Origin: Mycobacterium haemophilum DSM 44634
Lineage (GTDB): Bacteria > Actinomycetota > Actinomycetes > Mycobacteriales > Mycobacteriaceae
DNA: 64,000 nt
Assembly (NCBI RefSeq): GCF_000340435.2
Contig: NZ_CP011883.2
Span: forward strand, 3,642,687-3,706,686
Direction: 5' to 3'
Part shown: piece by piece, positions 43,101 to 52,420 of the stretch
How the letters are laid out: every line of letters starts with the position of its first letter
How positions within the stretch are numbered: position 1 is the stretch's first letter
The notes under the pieces: model-generated
Told to the model about the DNA's origin: nothing
Seen by the model: only the letters and a program-made list of their open reading frames with translations
Databases searched by the model: none
Program-made: the position numbers and the translations under genes

Positions 43101-43775
43101 CTAGCCGTGACAGATCTGCGCGGCGTACCTGGCCGCCGCACTCGGCGGCGTGGTGAGCCAAGAAGAGATGGTGAGCCCTGGGTTCACCAGGCCGTCGGTG
43201 ATCCCGAGTTTCGCCAGGTCGAGGCTGATCCCGACGGTATCCGGAGCGGTCCTGGCGGCATGAGTCTCGTTGTCGGGCCGGACGTTCACCTTGTCGGTCC
43301 GCGGGGTGCCTTGGATGGCCGTGATCGACAAGCCATCGGCGCTCTGCTGCGGGCCCAGTTGAACGAATTTCGTGCCGTTGTTGGCGATGGTGTAAGTCAG
43401 CTCCGCGCCGACCCAACCCGCGGTCTGCGAATCCGTGCTCAGCGACGGCGGTAGTGGCTGGGCGAATCGAACCGCTAGCTGCAACACGTTGCTTCGTGGA
43501 TGCGTGACATCAACCGAGGCCACCGTCATGGAAGACGGCGGCGTTGACCCGGACTGCACCTGGCAGATGAGTTTGCTCGGCAGCCGTGACCAGTCGGCTC
43601 GCGACGACTTCGTCCAAACCTGGAAGCCCACCACGACCACGATCAACAACAAGGCGACCGGAACGACCAATCGCAGCCCCGCCGGTGTCTTGTCCCATAC
43701 CCGCCGGACGCCGCGCGCCGCGGCCGGTGACGGCGGTACTGAGCTGCCCGGCGGGCACGAGTTGAGGTCGATCAA
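43101..43775 (-). CDS. Single-pass membrane protein (Rv3483c-like)
   Basis: 224 aa. A Pro-rich cytoplasmic N-terminus, one membrane helix (about 35-52, LVVPVALLLIVVVVGFQVW), then an extracytoplasmic beta-rich domain with two Cys. It is divergent from cpsA, the arrangement of Rv3483c/Rv3484, and this is the first gene syntenic with the Rv348x-350x region. Function unknown; an envelope role is suggested by location and topology. Confidence 0.75.
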   Translation of the reverse strand: MIDLNSCPPGSSVPPSPAAARGVRRVWDKTPAGLRLVVPVALLLIVVVVGFQVWTKSSRADWSRLPSKLICQVQSGSTPPSSMTVASVDVTHPRSNVLQLAVRFAQPLPPSLSTDSQTAGWVGAELTYTIANNGTKFVQLGPQQSADGLSITAIQGTPRTDKVNVRPDNETHAARTAPDTVGISLDLAKLGITDGLVNPGLTISSWLTTPPSAAARYAAQICHG

Positions 43776-44068
43776 CTTAGGACACCTACTCCTGCTGAGG
43801 TCGCTCCCGCGAGGTCAGGTCCAAGACCCCGCAGCAACCCTTGCGAACTTGCGGGTTTTCGTCAGACCGTACTGGTAGCGGGCGAATGCGGACGGGAACT
43901 TGGCCGCGTCCGGCCAGGTGAGCCTGCCCACATCGATCTTCGCACGACCCATTCGATTGGGGGCTTCACAGCAAGCTACCGCATACTTGACACCATGCTG
44001 CCTGCGACATCACCGCAAACCGCTGATGCGGTGCTAGGTGGTGCGCTAGTAATTGATCGAGGTTTCTG

Positions 44069-45631
44069 ATGGCGCGTTCTCGCGGTCCTCGGCATCGGCA
44101 TCGCGCCGTTCGTAAGCCGTCACGAATCCGCATAGCGCTGACCCGGGGCTTCATGACGCTGACATCGCTCGTCGCGGTGCTGCTGACCGGAGCCGGCTAT
44201 TGGGTAGCCCACGGTGCGCTGGGAGGCATCACCGTTTCGCAGGCCCTAACCGCGGACGATCCGCGATCCACCGACAACAACATCAACATCTTGCTCATCG
44301 GCTTGGACTCACGCAAAGACCAGCAGGGCAATGATCTGCCTTGGTCGATCCTGAAGCAGCTGCACGCTGGCGATTCCGACGACGGGGGCTATAACACCAA
44401 CACCCTGATACTGGTGCACGTCGGTGCCGACAATAAGGCGGTCGCGTTTTCCATCCCCCGCGATGACTGGGTGGCCTTCAGCGGCGTTCCCGGATACAAC
44501 CACATCAAGATCAAAGAGGCCTACGGGCTGACTAAGCAATATGTCGCGCAGCAGCTCGCCGATCAGGGTGTCGACGATCAGAAAGAGCTGGAGATGCGGG
44601 GGCGCGAAGCCGCCCGGGCGGCGACCTTGCGCGCGGTGCGAAGCCTGACCGGCGTGCCGATCGACTATTTCGCCGAGATCAATTTGGCCGGTTTCTACGA
44701 TCTGGCCCACACCTTGGGCGGTGTTGAGGTGTGCCTCAATCACGCTGTCTACGACTCATATTCCGGTGCCGACTTCCCGGCCGGGCGACAGCGACTGGAT
44801 GCTTCGGAGGCGCTCGCGTTTGTCCGGCAGCGTCATGGCCTCGACAACGGGGACCTCGACCGCACCCATCGACAGCAGGCATTCATATCCTCGGTCATGC
44901 GGGAGCTTCGGGACACGGGCACCTTCACCAACCTAGACAAGCTCAAGAGCCTGATGGCAGTGGCGCGCAAAGATGTCGTGCTGTCGGCGGGTTGGAACGA
45001 AGACCTGATCCAGCGATTGGGAGCGCTCGCGAACGGCGTGGGAGAAAACCGGGCCGAATTCCGGACGCTGCCGGTAGTGCGCTACGACAACATCGACGGC
45101 CAGGACGTCAACATCGTCGACCCGGCCGCGATCAAGGCTGAGGTGGCGTCGGCGATCGGCGCCGCCCCGCCCACCTCCGCAACCACCACCACGCCCAGCA
45201 AGCCGAATCCGTCCACCGTCGTGGACGTGATCAATGCCGGAAGCTTGACCGGACTCGCCAGCGAGGTGTCCCGGGCGCTGAAAAAGCACGGCTACACCGC
45301 GGGTCAGGTCCGCGACCGCAGCTCAGGCGAGCCGACTACCGCCTCGATTCAATACGGCGCCGGAGCGGACACCGATGCCCAGAACGTGGCCACCCTGCTC
45401 GGCATCGACGCCCCTAACCAAGCGGATCCCAAGTTGGCGTCCGGACACATCCGAGTGATCGTTGACACCAACTATTCATTGCCGGCCGCCGACGACAGCG
45501 CGACGGACGAAACCACCACCACTTCCAAGAAGACCGGCACCTATCCGCCGTACAGCTACGACACCAGCCCTTACCCCACGCCCGACCAAGGGCAACCCAT
45601 CGACGGCGGCGGCGTCCCGTGCGTCAACTGA
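44069..45631 (+). CDS. cpsA: LytR-CpsA-Psr (LCP) family cell-wall ligase
   Basis: 520 aa, ATG 44069. A basic N-terminus, one membrane helix (about 30-50), then an LCP catalytic domain: NINILLIGLDSR, FSIPRDDWVAF, the Arg-rich GREAARAATLRAVRSLTGVPIDYFAEINLAGF, then LAFVRQRHGLDNGDLDRTHRQQ. A C-terminal LytR_C domain (VVDVINAGSLTGLASEVSRALK) and a Thr/Pro-rich tail follow. LCP enzymes attach arabinogalactan or other glycopolymers to peptidoglycan from polyprenyl carriers. It matches Rv3484 (512 aa). Confidence 0.93.
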   Translation: MARSRGPRHRHRAVRKPSRIRIALTRGFMTLTSLVAVLLTGAGYWVAHGALGGITVSQALTADDPRSTDNNINILLIGLDSRKDQQGNDLPWSILKQLHAGDSDDGGYNTNTLILVHVGADNKAVAFSIPRDDWVAFSGVPGYNHIKIKEAYGLTKQYVAQQLADQGVDDQKELEMRGREAARAATLRAVRSLTGVPIDYFAEINLAGFYDLAHTLGGVEVCLNHAVYDSYSGADFPAGRQRLDASEALAFVRQRHGLDNGDLDRTHRQQAFISSVMRELRDTGTFTNLDKLKSLMAVARKDVVLSAGWNEDLIQRLGALANGVGENRAEFRTLPVVRYDNIDGQDVNIVDPAAIKAEVASAIGAAPPTSATTTTPSKPNPSTVVDVINAGSLTGLASEVSRALKKHGYTAGQVRDRSSGEPTTASIQYGAGADTDAQNVATLLGIDAPNQADPKLASGHIRVIVDTNYSLPAADDSATDETTTTSKKTGTYPPYSYDTSPYPTPDQGQPIDGGGVPCVN

Positions 45632-45663
45632 CGTCGGATTGACCAGAACCTCTAGGGCGCTCC

Positions 45664-46458
45664 TCACGCATGTGTACCGCCGTCGATGCGGATTTCGGTG
45701 CCGGTGATGAACGCGCCGTCCTCAGACACCAGCATGGCGATCACGCCGGCGACGGCAGCAGGATCGGCCATCCCGGTGCGGCTGGATTCCAGTGTGGTGG
45801 GCAGTATCGGCATAAGCCTGGGAAACAGCGACCAATCGGCATCTTTCGGAATGTAGCCCCCCGCAGCATCGGTGAGCCCGGACTTGATGCTGCCTGGCGC
45901 GACGCAGACCGCGCGCAGACCCTCCTTCGCGTATTCGAGTGCCAATGAATGGGTAAAGGCCTGAATTCCACCCTTGCTCGCCGCGTATGCCGCCATGTAT
46001 GGGTGCGCAAAAGATGCCGAAGTAGAGCTGAAATTGACGATCACGCTGCGTGAATTCGCCAGTAGCGCCGGCAGCGCTTCGCGGACCACCAGGAAGGTAC
46101 CGGTCAGGTTGATGGCGATGATCTGATTCCACTGCTGAGTGCTGGTCTGGTGGGTGTGAGCGGCGCCCAAGATGCCGGCCGCGTTGATCAATGAATCCAA
46201 GCCGCCGAGCGTTTTGACTGCCCAGCACACGCCGTCGATGACGGAATCCTCGTTAGCGACATCCATCTGGATAGTGGTGAGCCGGTCGCCTGTTGCCGCC
46301 TCGTCGGCCCGAGCCTGAGTCTTGGCCAGCCCGTCCGCCACGATGTCGGCTCCCACCACGGTGGCACCCTCGTCCAGCAACCGCAACGCGGTGGCTTGAC
46401 CAATGCCCGACGCCGCACCGGTCACTAGGATCCGATTGCCTCCGAGTCGTTGTTTCAT
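45664..46458 (-). CDS. Short-chain dehydrogenase/reductase
   Basis: 264 aa from ATG 46458 (MKQRLGGNRILVTG); the open frame extends three codons further. VTGAASGIGQATALRL, the NAAG motif, NFSSTSASF and YAASKGG (YxxxK) make it a complete classical SDR. It corresponds to Rv3485c, is convergent with cpsA and divergent from a HIBADH-like gene 49 bp away. Substrate unknown. Confidence 0.88.
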   Translation of the reverse strand: MKQRLGGNRILVTGAASGIGQATALRLLDEGATVVGADIVADGLAKTQARADEAATGDRLTTIQMDVANEDSVIDGVCWAVKTLGGLDSLINAAGILGAAHTHQTSTQQWNQIIAINLTGTFLVVREALPALLANSRSVIVNFSSTSASFAHPYMAAYAASKGGIQAFTHSLALEYAKEGLRAVCVAPGSIKSGLTDAAGGYIPKDADWSLFPRLMPILPTTLESSRTGMADPAAVAGVIAMLVSEDGAFITGTEIRIDGGTHA

Positions 46459-46507
46459 GTAGCACATCTTTCACCATGCCTCCGAGGAACACGGCATGGT
46501 GGATGGC

Positions 46508-47413
46508 ATGGACATCGGATTCATCGGCCTGGGGAACATGGGCAGCGGCATGGCCGCCAACCTGGTGAAAGCGGGTCACCAAGTCACCGTCTACAACCGT
46601 TCACCCGACAAAGCGCAGGCCCTCGTTCAGCAAGGCGCGACGGCGGCGCGCACCGTCGCCGAAGCCAGCAGCGGTGCGGTTGTCTTTTCCATGCTCTCCG
46701 ACGACCGGGCCGTCGAGGATGTGGTGTTTGGTGAGGACGGCATTGTGACTTCGCTAGCACCGGGCGCCACCCATGTCTCATCGAGCACCATCAGCGTCGC
46801 GCTGTCGGAGCGCCTGGCGGCCGCGCACACCCAAGCCGGTCAGCGGTATGCCGCGGCGCCGGTGTTCGGCAGGCCAGAAGCTTCTTCTGCCGCAGAACTT
46901 TTCGTCATCGCCGCGGGCGCTCCGCAGGTTCTAGAGCCGCTGCTCCCGCTGTTCGACGCTATCGGCCAGCGGACCTTCGTGGTATCCGAACAACCGCACG
47001 CTGCCAACTTGGTGAAACTGAGCGGCAACTTCCTGCTCGCGTCGGCCGTCGAGACCGTCGGCGAGGCCGTCGCGCTGGTCACCAAGGCCGGCGTTGACAG
47101 GCAGCAGTACGTCGACATCCTTACCTCAACATTGTTCACCGCGCCGGCGTATCAGACCTACGGCGGGCTGATCGCGCGACAGGAATTCGAGCCGGCCGGG
47201 TTCGCGGCGACCCTCGGCCTCAAAGACCTGCGGCTGGTGCTCGCCGCCGCATCAGACCTGCAGGTGCCGCTGCCCGTCGCCAGTCTGCTGCGCGACCGCC
47301 TGCTGACCCTGGTGGCAACCGGCAACGGACACCTGGACTGGTCGGCCGTCGCTATGCTCGCCGACCGCGACGCCGGCACGGCGTCCACGCCAGACTCACA
47401 CCACCCCACGTAG
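46508..47413 (+). CDS. 3-hydroxyisobutyrate dehydrogenase-family NAD(P) oxidoreductase
   Basis: 301 aa from ATG 46508; an upstream ATG at 46496 adds four residues. GFIGLGNMGSGMA is the Rossmann loop, YAAAPVFGRPEASSAAEL the substrate loop, and NLVKLSGNFLL carries the catalytic Lys. It resembles beta-hydroxyacid dehydrogenase or imine-reductase-like members. I do not recall an equivalent between Rv3485c and otsA in M. tuberculosis, so it may be lineage-specific at this position. Confidence 0.85.
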   Translation: MDIGFIGLGNMGSGMAANLVKAGHQVTVYNRSPDKAQALVQQGATAARTVAEASSGAVVFSMLSDDRAVEDVVFGEDGIVTSLAPGATHVSSSTISVALSERLAAAHTQAGQRYAAAPVFGRPEASSAAELFVIAAGAPQVLEPLLPLFDAIGQRTFVVSEQPHAANLVKLSGNFLLASAVETVGEAVALVTKAGVDRQQYVDILTSTLFTAPAYQTYGGLIARQEFEPAGFAATLGLKDLRLVLAAASDLQVPLPVASLLRDRLLTLVATGNGHLDWSAVAMLADRDAGTASTPDSHHPT

Positions 47414-47564
47414 ACCGTCAGCGCCAACACGGGTTCCGCATCGCTGAGCAAAACAATCCAGCGAATCCGTCACGGGTGCAACTAGATCCGTGCGGGTCAA
47501 GCGGCGGCCACCATCAACATCTGATCAACGGTCGACTTGGTGACCCTGTGCCCGCCCGTCGCGG

Positions 47565-48479
47565 CTACGGTGTGTCGCGGCGGGCCACCTTCGCCGGCTT
47601 CGCGGTGCGCCAATCCTCCACATCGGGCGGCAGGCCAACCGGGTACCGGTTCTCGTTGCGGGCTGCCCAATGGGCGTGCCCAAGCTCGTGCACGTGGAAT
47701 GCATGCCGCAGCGCCTCGGTGAATCCCATCGCATCGGAGGCGGCGTTGACCGAATCCTTGATCAGCAACGCCGCCATGGTGGGCCGCTCGGCGATGCGGC
47801 GGGCGAACTCGAGCGTCTTGGCCTCCAGCTCCTCGAGCGGGAAAACCTTGGACACCATGCCGAGCCGGTAGGCCTCGTCGGCGTCCAGCGCATCGCCAGT
47901 CAACAGCAGCTCTTTGGCCTTACGCGGACCGAATTCCCAAGGGTGAGCGTAGTATTCGACGCCCGGCATACCCATGCGCACCGCGACCACATCGCTGAAC
48001 TTCGCGTTGTCGGCAGCAACAATCAGATCGCATGCCCAGATCAGCATCAAACCTGCCGAGATCGCGTTGCCCTGCACCTGGGCGATGGTGATTTTACGCA
48101 GATCGCGCCAACGGCAGGTGTTTTGGAAGAAGTAGTGCCACTCCTGCAGATAGGTCTTCTCCGCGACCGCATCGCGGGTAGCGCCGTACGAGCGGAAGGT
48201 CGGATGCTGCCCCGGTCCGGGCTTGCGTTCCAGCAACGCCGCGTCTGAGCCCAAGTCGTGACCGGCAGAAAAGTTCCTGCCACGCGCCGCCAGAATCACC
48301 ACACGAACGGCGTCGTCAGCCTCGGCGCGGCTAAACGCCTCATCAAGCTGAACCAGCAAGGTGCGGTTCTGCGCGTTGTGGGCGTCGGGCCGGTTGAGCC
48401 AGATCCGGGCGATGCGGCCGTCGTCCAGAGTTTCGTAGGCCACCAGCTCGTGTGTGTTGGTTTGGTCGGAGACTGTCAT
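47565..48479 (-). CDS. Enoyl-CoA hydratase/isomerase (crotonase) family protein
   Basis: 304 aa, ATG 48479. The crotonase fold is shown by GRIARIWLNRPDAHNAQ, the CoA-binding RNFSAGHDL and the oxyanion-hole region VQGNAISAGLMLIWACD. Glu residues of classical hydratases are not obvious, so it may be a variant hydratase or other crotonase. It probably acts on acyl-CoA intermediates in the cytoplasm, but which one cannot be said. Confidence 0.85.
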   Translation of the reverse strand: MTVSDQTNTHELVAYETLDDGRIARIWLNRPDAHNAQNRTLLVQLDEAFSRAEADDAVRVVILAARGRNFSAGHDLGSDAALLERKPGPGQHPTFRSYGATRDAVAEKTYLQEWHYFFQNTCRWRDLRKITIAQVQGNAISAGLMLIWACDLIVAADNAKFSDVVAVRMGMPGVEYYAHPWEFGPRKAKELLLTGDALDADEAYRLGMVSKVFPLEELEAKTLEFARRIAERPTMAALLIKDSVNAASDAMGFTEALRHAFHVHELGHAHWAARNENRYPVGLPPDVEDWRTAKPAKVARRDTP

Positions 48480-48666
48480 TCGGCCTACCTCGCTTATCAG
48501 GCTTGCTGCGTATCTGGTCCGACCTTTTCCACGTTACGGCCAGCACCCAGCGCATTCGCCGCCGGGCTGACCGGTGTCAGCAGCTACGAATCAGCACCAT
48601 GCCAGCGGCTCCTCCAGCATCGAGCAGCCCGGCCGGCTCAGCCGTCGGTTTCCGACGAGCACACCA

Positions 48667-49524
48667 CTACGGCTGGTCCAGCGCCGCCGCCAGAAGAGCC
48701 GCGGCAGCCTTGAGGAGGCCATTGGTGCGGGCAAGCTCTGCGTTCTGTTGCTTCAGCTGGTCAAGTTGGGGGAACTGTTCGGACGCCACACCCGAACCGT
48801 CGTGGTCAATATCGCTCCTGCGCAGCCGCTCATGGACCGTTTCGGTGATGGTGTTGCCGAGCGTGTCGGTCACCGCCCGAATCGCCATCCGCTCCATGTC
48901 ATGGCGGCCGTGAACCGAGGCGACTGTCCGCCCCTCCTGGCGATGCGACGTGCCGTTGGCCCCGTTTTGCGACACGGGCGGATACGGCCGCGCCATCTGG
49001 TGGTTTGCGACCTCTGCGCCAACGCGGGAGGCCACCGCCTGCTGTTGGTCCAACCGCTGGTCAAGCTCCGCTTCGCGCTGGTCAAGCTCGGATTCCCATT
49101 GGGCTAGTTCAGCTTCCTGCTGAGTGAGCTCAGCTTGATGCTGAGCAAGCTGAGCCTCCCGATAGCGAAGCTGGGCTAGCTGCTGAGGAAGCGGGGCTCC
49201 TCGCTGAGCGAGTTGCGCCTCCAGGTGGGAAAGCTGGGTTTCCTGCTGGCGAAGCCGGATTTCCTGCTGGCGGACCTGGTCTTCGTGTTGACACACGGCG
49301 GCTTCCCGCTCGGCCAGCGCGACTTCCCGCTTACGGAGCCCCCCGTCGCGGTTACGGAGCTCGGCGTTCCGATTGCGGAGTTCCACGTCTTCCTCGATAT
49401 GTCGAGTCAGCTCCTGCTCAACCAGGTCGATGAAGATATCGACTTCTTGCTCGCTGTAACCGCGCTTGCCAATGCGCGCCCTCGAGAAGGCGACGTTGTG
49501 GACATCAGCTGGAGTGAGAGTCAT
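48667..49524 (-). CDS. DivIVA/Wag31-domain protein with an IS3 OrfA-like C-terminus
   Basis: 285 aa from ATG 49524, preceded by an excellent GGAGGAG site; the open frame to 49617 is not needed. Residues 1-50 (MTLTPADVHNVAFSRARIGK, RGYSEQEVDIFIDLVEQEL) are the DivIVA membrane-curvature-binding domain of Wag31. Residues 50-165 form a long Gln/Glu-rich coiled coil. Residues about 177-285 resemble the OrfA subunit of IS3-family transposases: MARPYPP, then AIRAVTDTLGNTITETVHER, LRRSDIDHDGSGV, and a final leucine-zipper LDQLKQQNAELARTNGLLKA ending LAAALDQP (OrfA: RLRRENAELRRANEILKA, AELDRP). No OrfB follows. It may be a transposase-derived domain fused to a polar-growth protein. It is distinct from the essential wag31 gene, which is not in this window. 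Confidence 0.75.
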   Translation of the reverse strand: MTLTPADVHNVAFSRARIGKRGYSEQEVDIFIDLVEQELTRHIEEDVELRNRNAELRNRDGGLRKREVALAEREAAVCQHEDQVRQQEIRLRQQETQLSHLEAQLAQRGAPLPQQLAQLRYREAQLAQHQAELTQQEAELAQWESELDQREAELDQRLDQQQAVASRVGAEVANHQMARPYPPVSQNGANGTSHRQEGRTVASVHGRHDMERMAIRAVTDTLGNTITETVHERLRRSDIDHDGSGVASEQFPQLDQLKQQNAELARTNGLLKAAAALLAAALDQP

Positions 49525-49983
49525 TGTTTCTCCTCCCGGAGCCTTGGGCACCGGCCGGCGAGCCGCAATGCGGCTTAGGATAATATTTTTTTCGCGGCGC
49601 TGTGCTTCGTTTGCCACTGAATAACGAGCGTCAGCTCAAACCGACGACTGTGCGGCGGGCTGCGGGAAGTGCGCCAGACAGTCGGTTGTCCGCGCCTGGA
49701 TGTCGAGTTCTTCGACGTCAGCGCCGGTCAGCGAACCTGCCGTCAGCGGCGCGGCAATCGTCAACCGCGGTCGATGGCCGCCCAGGTATCGGCCCGCAAC
49801 AGGCGGCGGCGTGGATGCCTCAAACGTTCGCTAGGAGATTCATCTCAATCGCATCCTGGCAGTGTCCCCATCGAGGGCCTTGCCCAGAATCTCGGCAGTC
49901 TGCGCCGCATGCCGAGCCTGGCGTAGCCACCGGGACACCTGCGACAGCTGCGACGCAGTACGAGCTTCCCTTACAGTTAAGTA
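49525..49983. other. Intergenic, nothing recognised
   Basis: About 460 bp between the DivIVA-like gene and the small gene before otsA. It should hold both divergent promoters. No repeat, RNA or coding pattern stood out. Confidence 0.4.
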
Positions 49984-50148
49984 ATGCCTACAAAATCTGA
50001 CCCTGGCGAAATTGACGACGTCGAGCCACTGGCCGACAGCACGGCAAGCCAGGCCAGGCGCGTCGTCGCCGCGTATGCCAACGACGCGGACGAGTGCCGG
50101 ATTTTCTTATCCATGCTCGGCATTGGGCCAGCGAAACACGAGACGTAA
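49984..50148 (+). CDS. Small conserved protein abutting otsA (Rv3489-like)
   Basis: 54 aa, ATG 49984: MPTKSDPGEIDDVEPLADST followed by an Ala/Arg helix (QARRVVAAYANDADECRIFL) and SMLGIGPAKHET. The TAA stop at 50146-50148 is immediately followed by the otsA ATG, so the two genes should be translated together. Position and size fit Rv3489, which I recall as a short protein before otsA. Acidic then basic-helical character; function unknown. Confidence 0.75.
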   Translation: MPTKSDPGEIDDVEPLADSTASQARRVVAAYANDADECRIFLSMLGIGPAKHET

Positions 50149-51705
50149 ATGGCTCCGGGCGGCGACCACGGCTCGAAGGCCTCACGTGGCGAGCGCCTCG
50201 GGGATTCCGACTTCGTGGTGGTCGCCAATCGACTGCCAGTCGATCAGGTGCGGCTTCCCGATGGCACTGCGACCTGGAAGCGCAGTCCAGGCGGGTTGGT
50301 CACGGCGTTAGAGCCGCTGCTGCGTCGGCGGCGGGGGGCCTGGGTCGGTTGGCCGGGCGTGGTCGACGACGACGTGGACCTCGACCTGGATATCGAGCCG
50401 TTCATCCAGGATGACCTGACACTGTATCCGGTACGGCTGAGCACACAGGACGTCGCCGAGTACTACGAAGGGTTCTCGAACGCTACGCTGTGGCCGCTGT
50501 ACCACGACGTCATCGTCAAGCCCATTTACCACCGCGAGTGGTGGGAATGTTATGTCGATGTCAACCGTCGCTTCGCCGAAGCCACGTCACGCACGGCCGC
50601 CCACGGTGCGACCGTATGGGTGCAGGACTACCAACTACAGCTGGTACCGAGGATGCTGCGCACGATGCGGCCCGACCTGACCATCGGTTTCTTCTTGCAC
50701 ATCCCGTTCCCGCCGGTAGAGCTGTTCATGCAGATGCCGTGGCGCACCGAGATCATCGAGGGTCTGCTCGGGGCTGACCTAGTGGGGTTCCATCTGGCCA
50801 GCGGTGCACAGAATTTCCTGTTCCTGTCCCGGCATCTGCTCGGCGCCAACACGTCGCGCGGATTGGTTGGTGTGCGGTCACGGTTCGGTGCGGTGCAGTT
50901 CGCGGCGATCGCAAGCGCGCGCCATCTGGCGACAATGCAGCCCGCGAAGCGGGCCGAGGAGGAGTCCCGCACGGTCCAGGTGGGCGCGTTTCCCATCTCG
51001 ATCGACTCCAGAGAGATCGACCAAGCGGCCCGCGACCGCAACATCCGGCGCCGCGCCCGCGAAATCCGGGCCGAGTTGGGCAACCCCCGCAAGATCCTGC
51101 TTGGCGTCGACCGACTCGACTACACCAAGGGCATCGATGTTCGGTTGAAGGCCTTCGCTGAGCTGCTCGCCGAGGGTCGCGCGAAGCGGGACGACACCGT
51201 CCTAGTCCAGCTGGCAACACCAAGCCGCGAACGGGTCGAGAGCTACCAGCTTCTGCGCAATGACATCGAACGCCAGGTTGGCCACATCAATGGCGAATAC
51301 GGCGAGGTCGGTCATCCCGTGGTGCACTACTTGCACCGTCCGGTTCCCCGCGATGAACTCATCGCGTTCTATGTGGCCAGTGATGTCATGCTGGTTACCC
51401 CGCTGCGGGACGGGATGAACCTGGTGGCCAAGGAGTACGTCGCGTGCCGCAACGATCTTGGCGGCGCGCTCGTCCTGTCCGAATTCACCGGGGCCGCCGC
51501 GGAACTCCGGCAGGCCTATCTGGTCAACCCGCACGACCTAGAAGGGGTCAAGGACGCGATCGAGGCGGCGCTCAATCAGCCGGCCGAGGAGGCACGGCGC
51601 CGGATGCGGTCGCTGCGACGCCAAGTGCTCGCCCATGACGTCGATCGCTGGGCGCGATCATTTCTCGACGCACTCGCCGAGGCGCCGGCGCGCGACACGA
51701 CGTAA
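50149..51705 (+). CDS. otsA: Trehalose-6-phosphate synthase
   Basis: 518 aa, ATG 50149. A GT20 glycosyltransferase that makes trehalose-6-phosphate from a nucleotide-glucose (ADP- or UDP-glucose) and glucose-6-phosphate. VVANRLPVDQVRLPDG, KRSPGGLVTALEPLL, WVQDYQLQLVPRMLR, FFLHIPFPPVELF and LLGVDRLDYTKGIDVR are conserved substrate-binding segments, and PLRDGMNLVAKEYVA binds the donor. It is slightly longer at the N-terminus than the 500-aa M. tuberculosis enzyme. Trehalose feeds mycolate (TMM/TDM) synthesis and stress protection. Confidence 0.96.
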   Translation: MAPGGDHGSKASRGERLGDSDFVVVANRLPVDQVRLPDGTATWKRSPGGLVTALEPLLRRRRGAWVGWPGVVDDDVDLDLDIEPFIQDDLTLYPVRLSTQDVAEYYEGFSNATLWPLYHDVIVKPIYHREWWECYVDVNRRFAEATSRTAAHGATVWVQDYQLQLVPRMLRTMRPDLTIGFFLHIPFPPVELFMQMPWRTEIIEGLLGADLVGFHLASGAQNFLFLSRHLLGANTSRGLVGVRSRFGAVQFAAIASARHLATMQPAKRAEEESRTVQVGAFPISIDSREIDQAARDRNIRRRAREIRAELGNPRKILLGVDRLDYTKGIDVRLKAFAELLAEGRAKRDDTVLVQLATPSRERVESYQLLRNDIERQVGHINGEYGEVGHPVVHYLHRPVPRDELIAFYVASDVMLVTPLRDGMNLVAKEYVACRNDLGGALVLSEFTGAAAELRQAYLVNPHDLEGVKDAIEAALNQPAEEARRRMRSLRRQVLAHDVDRWARSFLDALAEAPARDTT

Positions 51706-51730
51706 CTTCCAGCGCGAAGAGAGGAACACC

Positions 51731-52312
51731 GTGCCATACATCCGTCGCGGGCTGGCCGCTGGTGCCGGCATCCTCTCGGCCATTGCACTCGGGATTGCAC
51801 TGCAATCCGCCGACCCTGCGAGTGCCGTCGGCCCACCGCCGGACGGCAACTACAACTTCAACCAGGCCGGCGTGTCCGGGGTTACCTGGACTATCACCGC
51901 GTTGTGTGACCAGCCATCCGGGACCCGAAACCAGGCCGATTATTCCGACCCGGTCACCTGGGCGTTCCAATGTGCTCTGAATGTGGCGAGTCAGACGCCC
52001 GAGCAGATCACCCGCGCCGACCGGCTGCAGAACTTCAGCGCCAGGGCTCGGCTGGCGAGCGTGCTTTGGACCTTCCAGGTGAATCAGCCCGAAGGCGTGT
52101 CGTGTCCGGACGGCAGCACCGCACCGTCCACCGAAACGTATTCGTTCGATGATGCGACGCTCGCCGGTACGCACACCACATTGCACGGCGCCGTCTGCGG
52201 CCTGCAGCCCGAGATGAGCAAGCAACCGTTCTCGCTGCAGCTGGTCGGACCGCCACCCAGCCCGGTCCAACGTTATCCGTTGTACTGCAACAACATTGCC
52301 ATGTGTTATTGA
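51731..52312 (+). CDS. Exported protein of unknown function (Rv3491-like)
   Basis: 193 aa, GTG 51731 with AGAGAGGA upstream. The signal peptide YIRRGLAAGAGILSAIALGI ends in an AxA-type site near DPASAVG. The mature part (GNYNFNQAGVSGVTWTITAL and onward) has six Cys, likely disulfide-bonded, as in secreted mycobacterial proteins. It follows otsA by 25 bp and may be co-transcribed. Function unknown. Confidence 0.82.
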   Translation: MPYIRRGLAAGAGILSAIALGIALQSADPASAVGPPPDGNYNFNQAGVSGVTWTITALCDQPSGTRNQADYSDPVTWAFQCALNVASQTPEQITRADRLQNFSARARLASVLWTFQVNQPEGVSCPDGSTAPSTETYSFDDATLAGTHTTLHGAVCGLQPEMSKQPFSLQLVGPPPSPVQRYPLYCNNIAMCY

Positions 52313-52337
52313 GAGCTACCGAGCCATTCGGATCTTT

Positions 52338-52397
52338 GCCGAACGTGAAGCTAGCCGCACGTTCGGTGCCGAATGTGAAGCTAGCCGCACGTTCGTG
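52338..52397. terminator. Tandem hairpin pair between convergent genes
   Basis: Two adjacent 30-bp repeats each form a stem: CCGAACGTG/CACGTTCGG (52339-52366) with a 10-base loop, and the slightly mismatched 52370-52395. They sit between the convergent Rv3491-like gene and the mce4-associated operon and would serve as a bidirectional terminator. A U-run is lacking, as is common in mycobacteria. Confidence 0.6.
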
Positions 52398-52420
52398 CTC
52401 GGGCCGCCGCACCGTCATGC

